From contig CALKKN010000257.1 in NCBI GenBank assembly GCA_937995275.1, positions 1 through 15,142 on the forward strand: 15,142 nt of DNA, written 5' to 3'. Both the position numbers and the translations under genes were made by a program. The notes below the pieces were generated by a model. It saw only the letters and a list, made by a program, of their open reading frames with translations, was not told the DNA's origin and did no database searches. The DNA comes from an uncultured Lysobacterales bacterium. Lineage in GTDB: Bacteria; Pseudomonadota; Gammaproteobacteria; Xanthomonadales; SZUA-36. Shown here one piece after another: positions 5,681 to 14,035 of this stretch (the stretch's first letter is position 1; the number at the start of each line of letters is the position of its first letter).

Positions 5681-7012
5681 ATGATTCAGAATTACCGTTT
5701 CCGGCAGGCTGCAACTGCGCTGTGCCTGCTGATCGCCGCGCTCCTGTTGGTGCCGGCACCGGCGGCGGCCCAGAGCGGCGGAACGATCCCGCTGGACTCA
5801 ATTGTCGCGCTGGTCGACGAGGACGTGATTATGCGCAGTGAGCTGGACCTGGCCGTCGCCGGCATCGTGGACCGGGTGCGGGCGAGCGGCGAGGCCATGC
5901 CGCCGATGAACCTGCTGGAGCGGCAGGTCCTTGAGCGCCTGATCATCCGGGAGCTTCAGGTGCAACGCGCCCTGCAGACCGGCATTCGGGCCAGCGACGC
6001 GGACATCGATCAGGCGCTGATGACCCTGGCGCAGCAGAATGGCATGACCATTCAGCAATTGCGTCAGGTCATCGAAGGCGATGGTGAGGACTTCGCGGAG
6101 TTTCGGCGCAATATCGGCGAGGAGATCATGAGCGAGCGCCTGCGGCAGCGCATCGTCAGCAGCATGGACCCGATCACGGACACCGAGGTCGACATCCTGC
6201 TGGCCTCCGAAGAGCTGGGCGGCGGTGAATACAACGTCTCCCACATACTGGTGGTCCTGCCCGACGGCTCCACGCCCCCGCAGATCAGCGCGGCTCGGGC
6301 CAAGGCGGACACCATCCATCAGCGGTTGGTGGAGGGACTGGATTTTGCGTCGGCGGCAATCAGCTACTCCGATGGCCAGGAGGCCCTGGAAGGCGGGCTG
6401 ATCGGTTGGCGGGACCTCAACAGCGTACCGGCCTTTTTTGCCGATGCCGTGCGCGATCTGAAGCCGGGTGACTTCACGCAACCGGTTCGCAGCCCCGCGG
6501 GATTCCACATCATCAAAGTCAACGACTTTCGGGAACAGCGGCAGGTAGTAGTCAAGGAATACAATGCGCGGCACATCATGGTCGAGGTCAACGAACTGAC
6601 AACGCCCAAGCTGGCCATGGACCGGATCACGGAAATCAAACAGCAGCTGGGCGACGGCGCGGACTTCGGAGAGCTGGCGAAGGAGTATTCCGACGACCCG
6701 ACCAGTGCGAACCTTGGGGGCGACATGGGCTGGTTCCCGCCCGAAGCGTACGGTGAGCGCGTGTACCAGACGCTGATGGCCATGCGTCCGGGCCAGGTCA
6801 GCGAGCCGTTCCAGACCATGAGTGGCTGGCACATCATGGAGCTCCTCGACACCCGCGAAATCGATCGTACCGAGGAAGCCATCCGCGCCGAGGCCCGTGA
6901 AAAAATCCGCCGGCAGCGCGCCGAGCAGGAAGTCGAAAAAGTCCTGCGCCAGTTCCGGGACGAGGCCTACGTGGAAATCAGATTGCCGGGCCAGCAGCGA
7001 GGCTCCGGCTGA
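5681..7012 (+). CDS. surA: Periplasmic chaperone / peptidyl-prolyl isomerase SurA
   Basis: SurA escorts unfolded outer-membrane proteins through the periplasm to the BAM complex. The 443-residue product has a signal peptide (hydrophobic core about 11-27, cleavage after the A-A-A run near 30), the SurA N-terminal chaperone domain (about 36-165), two parvulin domains (about 185-283 and 296-391) and the C-terminal helix that completes the chaperone module. Parvulin marks include V-S-H-I-L, G-G-x-I-G-W, and in the second domain A-R-H-I-M, Y-S-D-D-P-T-S, G-G-D-M-G-W-F and G-W-H-I. The ATG at 5681 has a good Shine-Dalgarno, GGAGA at 5668-5672, spaced 8 bp. It lies 50 bp after lptD and 10 bp before pdxA, so one transcript is expected. 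Confidence 0.97.
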   Translation: MIQNYRFRQAATALCLLIAALLLVPAPAAAQSGGTIPLDSIVALVDEDVIMRSELDLAVAGIVDRVRASGEAMPPMNLLERQVLERLIIRELQVQRALQTGIRASDADIDQALMTLAQQNGMTIQQLRQVIEGDGEDFAEFRRNIGEEIMSERLRQRIVSSMDPITDTEVDILLASEELGGGEYNVSHILVVLPDGSTPPQISAARAKADTIHQRLVEGLDFASAAISYSDGQEALEGGLIGWRDLNSVPAFFADAVRDLKPGDFTQPVRSPAGFHIIKVNDFREQRQVVVKEYNARHIMVEVNELTTPKLAMDRITEIKQQLGDGADFGELAKEYSDDPTSANLGGDMGWFPPEAYGERVYQTLMAMRPGQVSEPFQTMSGWHIMELLDTREIDRTEEAIRAEAREKIRRQRAEQEVEKVLRQFRDEAYVEIRLPGQQRGSG

Positions 7013-7022
7013 GCGCGTTTCG

Positions 7023-8036
7023 ATGTCCGCAACGCCGGCCAGGAAGGAACAGGGCCCCATCCTGGCCGTTACACCCGGCGAGCCGGCCGGGATCGGTCCG
7101 GAAATCCTGCTGAAGTTCTGTCTCGAACACCCCGAATTCCGGGTGCTGGCCGTTGCCGATCCGGGCCTGCTCGAGCAGGCGGCCGCACGTCTCGGACTGG
7201 ACCTGCCGTTCGAACGATGGCAGCCGGGGCAGACCATCAGTCCGGGACGGCCCGCCTGCTGCCCGGTGTACCTGCACAGCCCGGTAGCCTGCGGGCGGCC
7301 GGACCCCGCCAACGCGGCCTACGTGCTGGAAACGCTGACCCGCGCGGTCGCCCTGGTCCGTGAGGGCGAGGCCGCGGCGCTGGTCACGGGGCCGGTGCAC
7401 AAGGGCGTGATCAACGATGCGGGGCATCGCTTCAGCGGGCACACGGAATTCCTGGCCGAACTCACCGGCACGCCCCGGGTCGTGATGATGCTGGCGGCGC
7501 CCGGCCTGCGTGTCGCGCTCGTCACCACGCATCTGCCCCTGCGGCGCGTCGCAGACGCGATTACGCCGGACACGCTCGAGGACGTCATTCGCATCACCTG
7601 GACGGCCCTGCGCGATCAGTTCGGAATAGAGCGGCCGCGCCTGCAGGTGCTGGGCCTCAACCCCCACGCGGGTGAGGGCGGCCACCTGGGGGCCGAGGAG
7701 GCCGAGGTTATCGATCCCGTGCTGGAGCGGCTGCGTGCCGAGGGCTTCGATCTGCACGGACCGGTGCCCGCGGACACCGCCTTCAACCCGCCCCGACTGC
7801 GTGACTGCGACGCGGTCGTCGCCATGTATCACGACCAGGGCCTCCCGGTCCTCAAGCACACGGGTTTCGGACAGGCCGTGAACATCACCCTGGGGCTGCC
7901 GATCATCCGCACCTCCGTGGACCACGGTACCGCCTTCGACCTGGCGGGCAGCGGCCGAGCCGATGCCGGCAGCCTGGCTCGGGCCGCAGCGGTCGCCCGT
8001 GCCGTGGCCCTGCGGACGGACTCGGTGCCGGCCTGA
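7023..8036 (+). CDS. pdxA: 4-hydroxythreonine-4-phosphate dehydrogenase PdxA
   Basis: PdxA oxidises 4-phosphohydroxy-L-threonine with NAD in the DXP-dependent route to pyridoxal 5'-phosphate; the decarboxylated product is condensed with deoxyxylulose phosphate by PdxJ. The product has 337 residues (E. coli 329). Visible motifs are T-P-G-E-P-A-G-I-G-P-E near the start, the substrate-binding G-H140-T141-E-F-L, and the three metal-binding histidines H170 (T-T-H-L-P-L), H215 (N-P-H-A-G-E) and H270 (Y-H-D-Q-G). The R-T-S-V-D-H-G-T-A-F stretch near the C-terminus is also conserved. The ATG at 7023 follows surA by 10 bp and precedes the first family motif by about 15 residues; the frame is open further upstream only because it lies inside surA. 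A cytoplasmic dimer is expected. Confidence 0.97.
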   Translation: MSATPARKEQGPILAVTPGEPAGIGPEILLKFCLEHPEFRVLAVADPGLLEQAAARLGLDLPFERWQPGQTISPGRPACCPVYLHSPVACGRPDPANAAYVLETLTRAVALVREGEAAALVTGPVHKGVINDAGHRFSGHTEFLAELTGTPRVVMMLAAPGLRVALVTTHLPLRRVADAITPDTLEDVIRITWTALRDQFGIERPRLQVLGLNPHAGEGGHLGAEEAEVIDPVLERLRAEGFDLHGPVPADTAFNPPRLRDCDAVVAMYHDQGLPVLKHTGFGQAVNITLGLPIIRTSVDHGTAFDLAGSGRADAGSLARAAAVARAVALRTDSVPA

Positions 8037-8045
8037 ACGCCCCCC

Positions 8046-8852
8046 ATGATGGGACACCGCGCGCGCAAACGATTCGGGCAGAATTTCCTGGTCGACGAGC
8101 TGGTGGTCGATCGCATCGTTGCGGCGATCGCGCCCGACGCCGCGCAACTGATGCTGGAAATCGGCCCGGGCCAGGCGGCGCTGACCTCCGACCTGGCCGA
8201 TTCGGGCGCCGAACTCCACCTCATCGAGATCGACCGCGACCTCGCGGCCTCGCTGCGGCGGCGGTTCGACGGGATCAAAAACGTGGCGGTACACTGCGGC
8301 GACGCGCTCAAAATGGACCTGCCGGCCCTGACCTCGGGCCGGCCGTTTCGCCTGGTCGGCAACCTCCCCTACAACATCTCGACACCGCTCCTGTTTCATG
8401 CCCTGCAATGGCACGAACTCGTCGTCGACATGCACTTCATGCTGCAGCAGGAACTGGTGGACCGGATGGCGGCAAGCCCGGGCGGCAAGGCCTGGGGCAA
8501 GCTGTCGGTCATGTGCCAGTACTACTGCGCGGTCGCCCCGCTGTTCGGGGTCCCCCCGGAGGCGTTCAGGCCAATGCCCGCCGTGCAGTCCACCTTCGTC
8601 AGGCTGGTGCCCCACGCGGAGCCGCCCGTGGGTGTCGGTGACCTGGCGCGCTTCGAGCGCATCGTCGCCCGGGCATTCTCGATGCGGCGCAAAACGCTGC
8701 GGAACAGCCTGCGCGGCATGCTGGACGCCACCGCGATTGCTGCCGCCGGCATCGACCCCGGGCTGCGCCCGGAACAACTCGGATTGGCCGAGTTCGCGGC
8801 CCTGGCGGAAATTCTCGGCAGCAGTCACGACACTGACCGCGGAATTTCGTAA
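8046..8852 (+). CDS. rsmA: 16S rRNA (adenine1518/1519-N6) dimethyltransferase RsmA (KsgA)
   Basis: RsmA dimethylates two adjacent adenines in the 3'-terminal hairpin of 16S rRNA during small-subunit maturation; loss of the enzyme gives kasugamycin resistance in E. coli. The 268-residue product shows the N-terminal R-K-R-F-G-Q-N-F-L signature, SAM-binding motif I (E-I-G-P-G-Q-A-A-L-T), an acidic motif II (E-I-D-R-D), and the adenine-recognising N-L-P-Y-N-I-S motif IV. The C-terminal helical domain is complete. Two adjacent ATGs (8046 and 8049) are equally plausible starts; no Shine-Dalgarno precedes them. It begins 9 bp after the pdxA stop and is followed 12 bp later by apaH. Confidence 0.97.
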   Translation: MMGHRARKRFGQNFLVDELVVDRIVAAIAPDAAQLMLEIGPGQAALTSDLADSGAELHLIEIDRDLAASLRRRFDGIKNVAVHCGDALKMDLPALTSGRPFRLVGNLPYNISTPLLFHALQWHELVVDMHFMLQQELVDRMAASPGGKAWGKLSVMCQYYCAVAPLFGVPPEAFRPMPAVQSTFVRLVPHAEPPVGVGDLARFERIVARAFSMRRKTLRNSLRGMLDATAIAAAGIDPGLRPEQLGLAEFAALAEILGSSHDTDRGIS

Positions 8853-8864
8853 CATTTCATCCCT

Positions 8865-9707
8865 ATGGCTACCTACGTCGTCGGTGACATCCAGGGCTGC
8901 TACGACGCATTGCAGCGCCTGCTCGAAAAAATCGCTTTCGACCCGGCGGCCGACCGGCTGTGGAGTCCCGGCGACCTGGTCAATCGCGGCGGGCAGTCGC
9001 TGGAGACGCTGCGCCTGCTGAAATCGCTGGGCGGCCGTTTCAGGATGACCCTCGGCAACCACGATCTCTACCTGCTTCGCGAATACTGGCGCTTTCCGGA
9101 CGGCGGATCCGCCAACCACGAGATCGACGTTATCCTGCACGCACCTGACCGGGACGAGCTGTTGGACTGGCTCCGCGGGCAGCCGCTGGCCCGCTGGTCG
9201 CGCAAGTACGGGGTGCTGATGGTGCATGCGGGCGTCGTGCCGCAGTGGACGGCCGAACGCACACTGTCGCTGGCCGCCGAGGTGGAAGAAGTACTGCGCA
9301 CCGGCAGCGGCGGAAAATTCTTCGCGAAGATGGACAAGAACTGGGTGCGGCGCTGGGACGACGATCGCAGCGGCTGGAAGCGGCTGCGCCTGATCAGCAA
9401 CATCCTCACGCAACTCCGCTTCTGCGACGAAAACGGCAAGATGCTGGGCAACGCCAGCGGGCCGCCGGGTTCCCAGCCGGCACCCTACAAACCCTGGTTC
9501 GAGCACGCCAACCGCAAGACCCGGGACGTGACGGTGCTGTTCGGGCACTGGGCGGCGCTGGGCCTGTATCAGCGCGATAACCTCGTGTGCCTCGATTCCG
9601 GCTGTGTTTGGGGCGGGCGTCTCAGCGCGCTCCGGCTGGAGGATCGGCAGCTGTTCCAGGTGCCGGGGAAGTTCCATCCCGGGCGCATCGCCTGGTCAGC
9701 TCGATGA
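8865..9707 (+). CDS. apaH: Symmetrical bis(5'-nucleosyl)-tetraphosphatase ApaH
   Basis: ApaH cleaves diadenosine tetraphosphate into two ADP, clearing Ap4A that accumulates under stress and acting in RNA-cap removal. The 280-residue product (E. coli 282) has the metallophosphatase motifs G-D-I-Q-G-C-Y-D, G-D-L-V-N-R-G and G-N-H-D, plus later metal-binding histidines in V-H-A-G and L-F-G-H-W. It follows rsmA by 12 bp. In many gammaproteobacteria apaG lies between these two genes; here it is missing. No Shine-Dalgarno is visible ahead of the ATG. The last 86 bp, including the stop, are antisense to the 3' end of folA. The product itself looks complete and normal. Confidence 0.96.
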   Translation: MATYVVGDIQGCYDALQRLLEKIAFDPAADRLWSPGDLVNRGGQSLETLRLLKSLGGRFRMTLGNHDLYLLREYWRFPDGGSANHEIDVILHAPDRDELLDWLRGQPLARWSRKYGVLMVHAGVVPQWTAERTLSLAAEVEEVLRTGSGGKFFAKMDKNWVRRWDDDRSGWKRLRLISNILTQLRFCDENGKMLGNASGPPGSQPAPYKPWFEHANRKTRDVTVLFGHWAALGLYQRDNLVCLDSGCVWGGRLSALRLEDRQLFQVPGKFHPGRIAWSAR

Positions 9708-10179
9708 CCCGGTAGTCGAACGGGTTCCGTTCGTCGGCGCATTCGCTGCGCATCGAGACCTGCCGCCAGTCTTCGCGGCGCCACTCGGGGAACCAGGTGT
9801 CGGCCGGCGGTTCGCAATCGACCAGCGTCAATACCATTCGATCGGCGTGGGCGAGCGTCTGTCCATAGAGTTGGCCGCCGCCGATGATCATCACCTCCTC
9901 GCCACGGGCCAGTACGAGCGCCGCCGCCAGCGAGTCGGCGACCTCGCAGCCCGCGGCCCGAAACGAAGCATCGCGGGTCACGACGAGGTTCTGCCGGCCC
10001 GGTAACGGGCGACCGATGGACTGCCAGGTGCGCCGGCCCATGACGATGGGTTTGCCCATCGTGGTCTCCTTGAAATGGCGGAGTTCGCGGGGCAGGTGCC
10101 AGGGCAGTTCGCCGCGCAGACCAATGGCCCGGTTGCGGCCCATGGCCGCGACGATCGTGATGAACTTGCCGCCCAGCAT
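9622..10179 (-). CDS. folA: Dihydrofolate reductase FolA
   Basis: FolA reduces dihydrofolate to tetrahydrofolate with NADPH, regenerating the cofactor spent by ThyA. The 185-residue product contains the usual marks: I-G-L-R-G-E-L-P-W-H-L-P (Met20-loop region), M-G-R-R-T-W-x-S-I-G-R-P-L-P (NADPH binding), I-I-G-G-G-Q-L-Y and the closing F-D-Y-R-V-I-E-L strand. Chromosomal enzymes commonly end soon after that strand at about 160-170 residues. Here the frame runs on for about 24 residues rich in Pro, Ala, Arg and Gly, encoded antisense to the last codons of apaH. The ATG at 10179 lies 13 bp after the thyA stop; the second in-frame Met is inside the first strand and unlikely to be the start. It is the last gene of the lgt-thyA-folA run. 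Confidence 0.95.
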   Translation of the reverse strand: MLGGKFITIVAAMGRNRAIGLRGELPWHLPRELRHFKETTMGKPIVMGRRTWQSIGRPLPGRQNLVVTRDASFRAAGCEVADSLAAALVLARGEEVMIIGGGQLYGQTLAHADRMVLTLVDCEPPADTWFPEWRREDWRQVSMRSECADERNPFDYRVIELTRRCARDGTSPAPGTAADPPAGAR

Positions 10180-10192
10180 CCGGCCGTGGGGC

Positions 10193-11026
10193 TCAGACGG
10201 CTATCGGCGCGCGGATGGCCGGATGACAGCGGTAATCGACCAGTTCGAAATCTTCGTAGCGGAAATCGAACAGGTCGGTGATCTCCGGATTGAGCTTCAT
10301 CCGCGGCAGGGGATGCGGCTCGCGGCCGAGCTGGGTGTCGACCTGCTCGAGGTGGTTCAGGTAGATGTGGACATCACCGAACGTATGAATGAAATCGCCC
10401 GGCTCATAGCCGGTGACCTGGGCCACCATCATCGTCAGCAGCGAGTAAGAGGCAATGTTGAACGGCACGCCGAGGAACACGTCGGCGCTGCGCTGGTAAA
10501 GCTGGCAGCTCAGGCGGCCGCCGGCGACATGGAACTGGAACATCGTGTGGCAGGGCGGCAGGGCCTGCAGCCCCATGGCTGCGTTCTCCACCGGGCTCCG
10601 CGTCTCGTCCGGCAGCAGCGCCGGGTTCCAGGCGGACACGATGTGCCGGCGCGAATCCGGGCGCTCGCGAAGGTCCTGCAGCAGCTGGGCGATCTGGTCG
10701 ATGCGGCGCCCGTCAGCCGTGATCCAGTTGCGCCACTGGGCCCCGTAGACCGGGCCCAGCTCGCCCGTGTCGGTCGCCCATTCGTCCCAGATGGAGACGC
10801 CGTTGTCCCGCAGGTAGCGGATATTGGTGTCGCCGCTGAGGAACCACAGCAGCTCGTGGATGATCGACCTCAAGTGCAGCTTCTTCGTGGTGACCGCCGG
10901 AAAGCCGTCCGCCAGGTCGAACCGCATCTGGTGCCCGAACAGGCTGATCGTGCCGGTGCCCGTGCGGTCGGGCTTGCGGGTGCCCTCATCCAGGATTTTC
11001 TGCAGCAGGTCCAGATAGGTTTGCAT
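10193..11026 (-). CDS. thyA: Thymidylate synthase ThyA
   Basis: ThyA methylates dUMP to dTMP using methylenetetrahydrofolate, yielding dihydrofolate for FolA encoded just downstream. The 277-residue product begins M-Q-T-Y-L-D-L-L, as the family usually does. It has the R-T-G-T-G phosphate-binding loop (21-25), the catalytic C159 in L-P-P-C-H, the [12 protein letters not shown] segment, and a conserved end at A-P-I-A-V. E. coli ThyA has 264 residues; the extra length lies mainly in an insertion before the active site (about 135-156), a form also seen in other gammaproteobacteria. The frame opens at 11050, but the ATG at 11026 matches the family start and lies 4 bp after the lgt stop, consistent with coupling. 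Confidence 0.97.
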   Translation of the reverse strand: MQTYLDLLQKILDEGTRKPDRTGTGTISLFGHQMRFDLADGFPAVTTKKLHLRSIIHELLWFLSGDTNIRYLRDNGVSIWDEWATDTGELGPVYGAQWRNWITADGRRIDQIAQLLQDLRERPDSRRHIVSAWNPALLPDETRSPVENAAMGLQALPPCHTMFQFHVAGGRLSCQLYQRSADVFLGVPFNIASYSLLTMMVAQVTGYEPGDFIHTFGDVHIYLNHLEQVDTQLGREPHPLPRMKLNPEITDLFDFRYEDFELVDYRCHPAIRAPIAV

Positions 11027-11030
11027 CGGT

Positions 11031-11903
11031 TCAACGGTAACGGTAAGCAACGGCCATGATGATCACCCCGGCGAGAATCATCGGCAGCGACAGCAACATC
11101 CCCATGGTGAGCCACTCGCTGCCGACGAAGCCGATGTGCGCATCGGGTTCCCGGAAGAATTCTGCCATAAAGCGAAAGCAACCGTAGCCGACCAGGAACA
11201 ACCCGGACACGGCGCCGGCCGGCCGCGGCAGGCGCGAATAGACCGCCAGCAGCACGAACAGGCCGAGGCCCTCGCCCAGCACCTGATAGAGCTGGCTGGG
11301 GTGGCGGGCCATGTGGTCCAGGGCCCCGCTTTCCCAGGCGGCGCGCAACTCTGCGGACTGCCAGCCGCCGGGCTGGAGGGCGTTGGCGAATATCATGGCC
11401 CAGGGAACATCGCTCAGCCGCCCCCAGAGTTCGCCGCCAATGAAGTTGCCGATGCGGCCCAGGCCGAGGCCCACCGGGACCAGCGGGGCCACGAAGTCGG
11501 CCACCTGCCAGAAGGTGCGCCCGGAGCGCCGCCCGAACCACCACATGGCGACGATGACACCCACCAGGCCGCCATGAAACGACATGCCGCCGTCGGTGAT
11601 ACGGAACAGGAACCACGGGTCGCGCAGGAGGCTGTCCAATCCGTAAAAGATGACATAGCCCAACCGGCCGCCGACCACCACGCCGAGCATGCCGTAGAAC
11701 AGCATGTCGCCCACCGCCTGCGGCGTCCAGCCCCACCAGGGCCGGTTGCGGGCCAGCCAGTTGCCGCCCGCCCAGAAGAAGAGAAAGCCCAGCAGGTACA
11801 TGATCCCGTACCAGTGCACCTGGAGCGGGCCCAGTGAAAACGCTATCGGATCGAATGCGATGTACAGGTGGCTGGATTGGCTCACGAGTCGGTTAGAATC
11901 CAT
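11031..11903 (-). CDS. lgt: Prolipoprotein diacylglyceryl transferase Lgt
   Basis: Lgt transfers diacylglycerol from phosphatidylglycerol to the lipobox cysteine of prolipoproteins, the first step of lipoprotein maturation at the inner membrane. The 290-residue product is a multi-pass membrane protein with about seven hydrophobic segments. Signature motifs are G-G-R-L-G-Y, the H-G-G-L-V-G-V segment (essential His), [13 protein letters not shown], and H-P-S-Q-L-Y-Q. The ATG at 11903 gives a normal N-terminus; the frame is open to 11999 but those codons overlap the start region of the divergent gene. A promoter is visible just upstream (11923-11951). It leads the lgt-thyA-folA cluster, a common gammaproteobacterial arrangement. 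Confidence 0.97.
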   Translation of the reverse strand: MDSNRLVSQSSHLYIAFDPIAFSLGPLQVHWYGIMYLLGFLFFWAGGNWLARNRPWWGWTPQAVGDMLFYGMLGVVVGGRLGYVIFYGLDSLLRDPWFLFRITDGGMSFHGGLVGVIVAMWWFGRRSGRTFWQVADFVAPLVPVGLGLGRIGNFIGGELWGRLSDVPWAMIFANALQPGGWQSAELRAAWESGALDHMARHPSQLYQVLGEGLGLFVLLAVYSRLPRPAGAVSGLFLVGYGCFRFMAEFFREPDAHIGFVGSEWLTMGMLLSLPMILAGVIIMAVAYRYR

Positions 11904-11922
11904 TTCCCGGGCAGGCTGTGGC

Positions 11923-11951
11923 AGCATATGCCAGGCACCCGCCTGCCGCAA
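11923..11951 (-). promoter_or_regulatory. Candidate promoter for lgt-thyA-folA
   Basis: Reading the minus strand, TTGCGG (11951-11946) and TATGCT (11928-11923) are 17 bp apart, matching 3/6 and 4/6 of the sigma-70 boxes. Transcription would start near 11916, about 13 bases before the lgt ATG. The palindrome GCATATGC (11924-11931) overlaps the -10. Confidence 0.35.
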
Positions 11952-11982
11952 GCCGACCACAGGGCCATACCAGGACCGCTGC

Positions 11983-14028
11983 ATGAACCGTCTGAGCAAC
12001 GAATCCAGCCTCTATCTCCGCCAGCATGCCGACAACCCGGTGGACTGGCACCCCTGGTGCGACAGTGCGCTGGAATCCGCGCGGAGCCTGGACCGCCCTG
12101 TCCTGCTCTCGATCGGCTACAGCGCCTGCCACTGGTGCCATGTCATGGCGCACGAGTCCTTCGAAGACGAAGCGACTGCCGCAGTCATGAACCGGCTGTT
12201 CGTCAACGTCAAGGTGGACCGGGAGGAGCGCCCCGACCTGGACCGCATCTACCAGTTGTCCCATCAACTGCTGACCGGCCGTGGCGGCGGCTGGCCGCTG
12301 ACCGTCTTCCTGGACCCGGCCGACCTCGTCCCGTTTTTCGCCGGCACGTATTTTCCGCCCGAGCGCCGTTACGGGATGCCCGCGTTCAGCGAACTCCTGG
12401 AAGCGATCCACCAGTGGTACGGCGAGAACCGCAACGAGCTCCCCGAGCAGAGCGCCAGGCTGCAAACGGCGCTGGAGTCGATTCAGGCGGCCCCGGCAGA
12501 CACTCCGCAGGTCGTGGACGAGAACCTGGCGCGCGCAGTTTTTGATCGGGCAGCGCAGCAGGTTCGGTCCCGATACGACCCGGTCCACGGCGGCTTCGGC
12601 GGCGCACCGCGGTTTCCGCAGGCACCGCTGCTCGAAGCGGTCGCCGCGCTCGGTCGGGAGGCCGCCCACGACAACCTGCAGCAGCCGCTCGAGTTCAGCC
12701 TCGAGAAGATGGCGCTCAGTGGCCTGCGCGACCACCTCGACGGCGGGTTTTTTCGCTATTGCGTGGACGGCACGTGGACGATCCCGCATTTCGAGAAAAT
12801 GCTCTACGACAATGCCATGTTGCTGCCCCTTTACGCAGAGGGCGCCCGGCGCCGGGACAACGCCTTGCTGGCGACTACAGCCGAAGGGATTGCGGACTGG
12901 CTGCAGAGCGAGATGCGGCAGCCCACGGGCGGCTATGCCGCCAGCATCGACGCCGACGCGGACGGCGAGGAGGGCGGCTTTCACGTCTGGTCGACCGACC
13001 AGATCGACGCCGGCCTCGACGGCACTGTCGGGCCGCTGTTCCGGCGCGCTTACGGCCTGGACCAGGCGCCGAATTTCGAAGGGCGCGCCTGGCACCTGCA
13101 GCGGGGGGCCTCCACAGCCGAACTGAGCCGGGAATTTGACCTGGCGGAAGCCGAAGTCGAAGCGCGGTTGGCCACCGCGCGGCGACGTCTGCGGGAGATT
13201 CGCGAAGCCCGCATCCAGCCGACGCGGGACGACAAGCAGCTGACCTCCTGGAACGCCCTGCTGGCCGGCGGGTACGTCCGTGCCGGGCGGGCGCTCGGCC
13301 GCGAGGACTGGCTGGACCGGGCCGCGGAGATCCTGGACTTCATCCAGCGTGAGCAGTGGCGCGACGGCCGTCTGCTGGCCGTATTCAATGCCGGCGAGGC
13401 GCGCTTCGACGCCTACCTCGACGATTACGCCTGGCTGCTCGGGGCCCTGCTGGATTACCTGTCGGTCCGCTGGGAACCGGACCGGCTCAACTTTGGCATA
13501 CAACTCGCCGAAACCCTGCTGGCCCGTTTCGAAGCCCCCGCCGACGGCGGCTTCTTTTTCAGCGATGCCTCCGTGGACGTGCCGATTACCCGCAGCATGA
13601 TTTATCAGGACGACGCCACGCCGGCCGGCAACGCCGGCGCGATCCTGGCGCTGAACCGCCTGGCGCGGCTGTTGGGGGAGCCGCGGTTCGCGACCGCGGC
13701 CGAGCGTTGCCTGCGGCGGGCCGTGCCGCAGTTGCGGGAAAGCCCGCTGGCGCATGCCAGCCTGTTGATTGCGCTGCAGGACACCGTGCGCCCGCCGCCG
13801 CATCTCGTCATCGGCGGCACCGACGCCAGCGCCGCGGCTTCACTCAAACGGTGGGTGGAGGACGACTATCGGGTAGACTGCTACCTGATCGGGCCGCCCG
13901 ATCCGGGCCTGCCCGGCATGTTGTCCGGGTACCGGTCCGCAGAACCGGTAACCGCATGGTTGTGCCGGGGGATGCACTGTTTACCGCCAGTGCACTCGCG
14001 TGCAGAGCTGAAGTCCTTGCTGGAATGA
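11983..14028 (+). CDS. Thioredoxin-domain protein, YyaL/DUF255 family (COG1331)
   Basis: A 681-residue protein close in length to B. subtilis YyaL (689) and related to mammalian SPATA20. Residues 1-165 are a thioredoxin-like domain with the conserved N-P-V-D-W, the C49-H-W-C52 active-site pair followed by H, and [10 protein letters not shown]. The rest is an (alpha/alpha) barrel of the kind found in sugar epimerases, with [19 protein letters not shown] and S-x-D-A-D-x-x-G-E-E-G motifs. No signal peptide is visible, so it is likely cytoplasmic. The biochemical function of the family is not established. The ATG at 11983 matches the family N-terminus; the frame is open to 11704 but that part is antisense to lgt. 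It diverges from lgt with 79 bp between starts. Confidence 0.9.
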   Translation: MNRLSNESSLYLRQHADNPVDWHPWCDSALESARSLDRPVLLSIGYSACHWCHVMAHESFEDEATAAVMNRLFVNVKVDREERPDLDRIYQLSHQLLTGRGGGWPLTVFLDPADLVPFFAGTYFPPERRYGMPAFSELLEAIHQWYGENRNELPEQSARLQTALESIQAAPADTPQVVDENLARAVFDRAAQQVRSRYDPVHGGFGGAPRFPQAPLLEAVAALGREAAHDNLQQPLEFSLEKMALSGLRDHLDGGFFRYCVDGTWTIPHFEKMLYDNAMLLPLYAEGARRRDNALLATTAEGIADWLQSEMRQPTGGYAASIDADADGEEGGFHVWSTDQIDAGLDGTVGPLFRRAYGLDQAPNFEGRAWHLQRGASTAELSREFDLAEAEVEARLATARRRLREIREARIQPTRDDKQLTSWNALLAGGYVRAGRALGREDWLDRAAEILDFIQREQWRDGRLLAVFNAGEARFDAYLDDYAWLLGALLDYLSVRWEPDRLNFGIQLAETLLARFEAPADGGFFFSDASVDVPITRSMIYQDDATPAGNAGAILALNRLARLLGEPRFATAAERCLRRAVPQLRESPLAHASLLIALQDTVRPPPHLVIGGTDASAAASLKRWVEDDYRVDCYLIGPPDPGLPGMLSGYRSAEPVTAWLCRGMHCLPPVHSRAELKSLLE

Positions 14029-14035
14029 TCTAGCC

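Noticed and set aside
6978..9677. A 899-codon open frame on the minus strand across pdxA, rsmA and apaH
   Set aside because: It is antisense to three strongly recognisable genes and its composition (Arg, Gln, His, Val, Gly rich) is that of a GC-rich shadow frame; no family resemblance.
9884..11059. A 391-codon plus-strand frame opposite folA and thyA
   Set aside because: Antisense to two enzymes with full catalytic motifs; shadow.
11893..13803. A 636-codon minus-strand frame opposite the YyaL-like gene
   Set aside because: Shadow of a well-supported gene; no motifs and no start region of its own.
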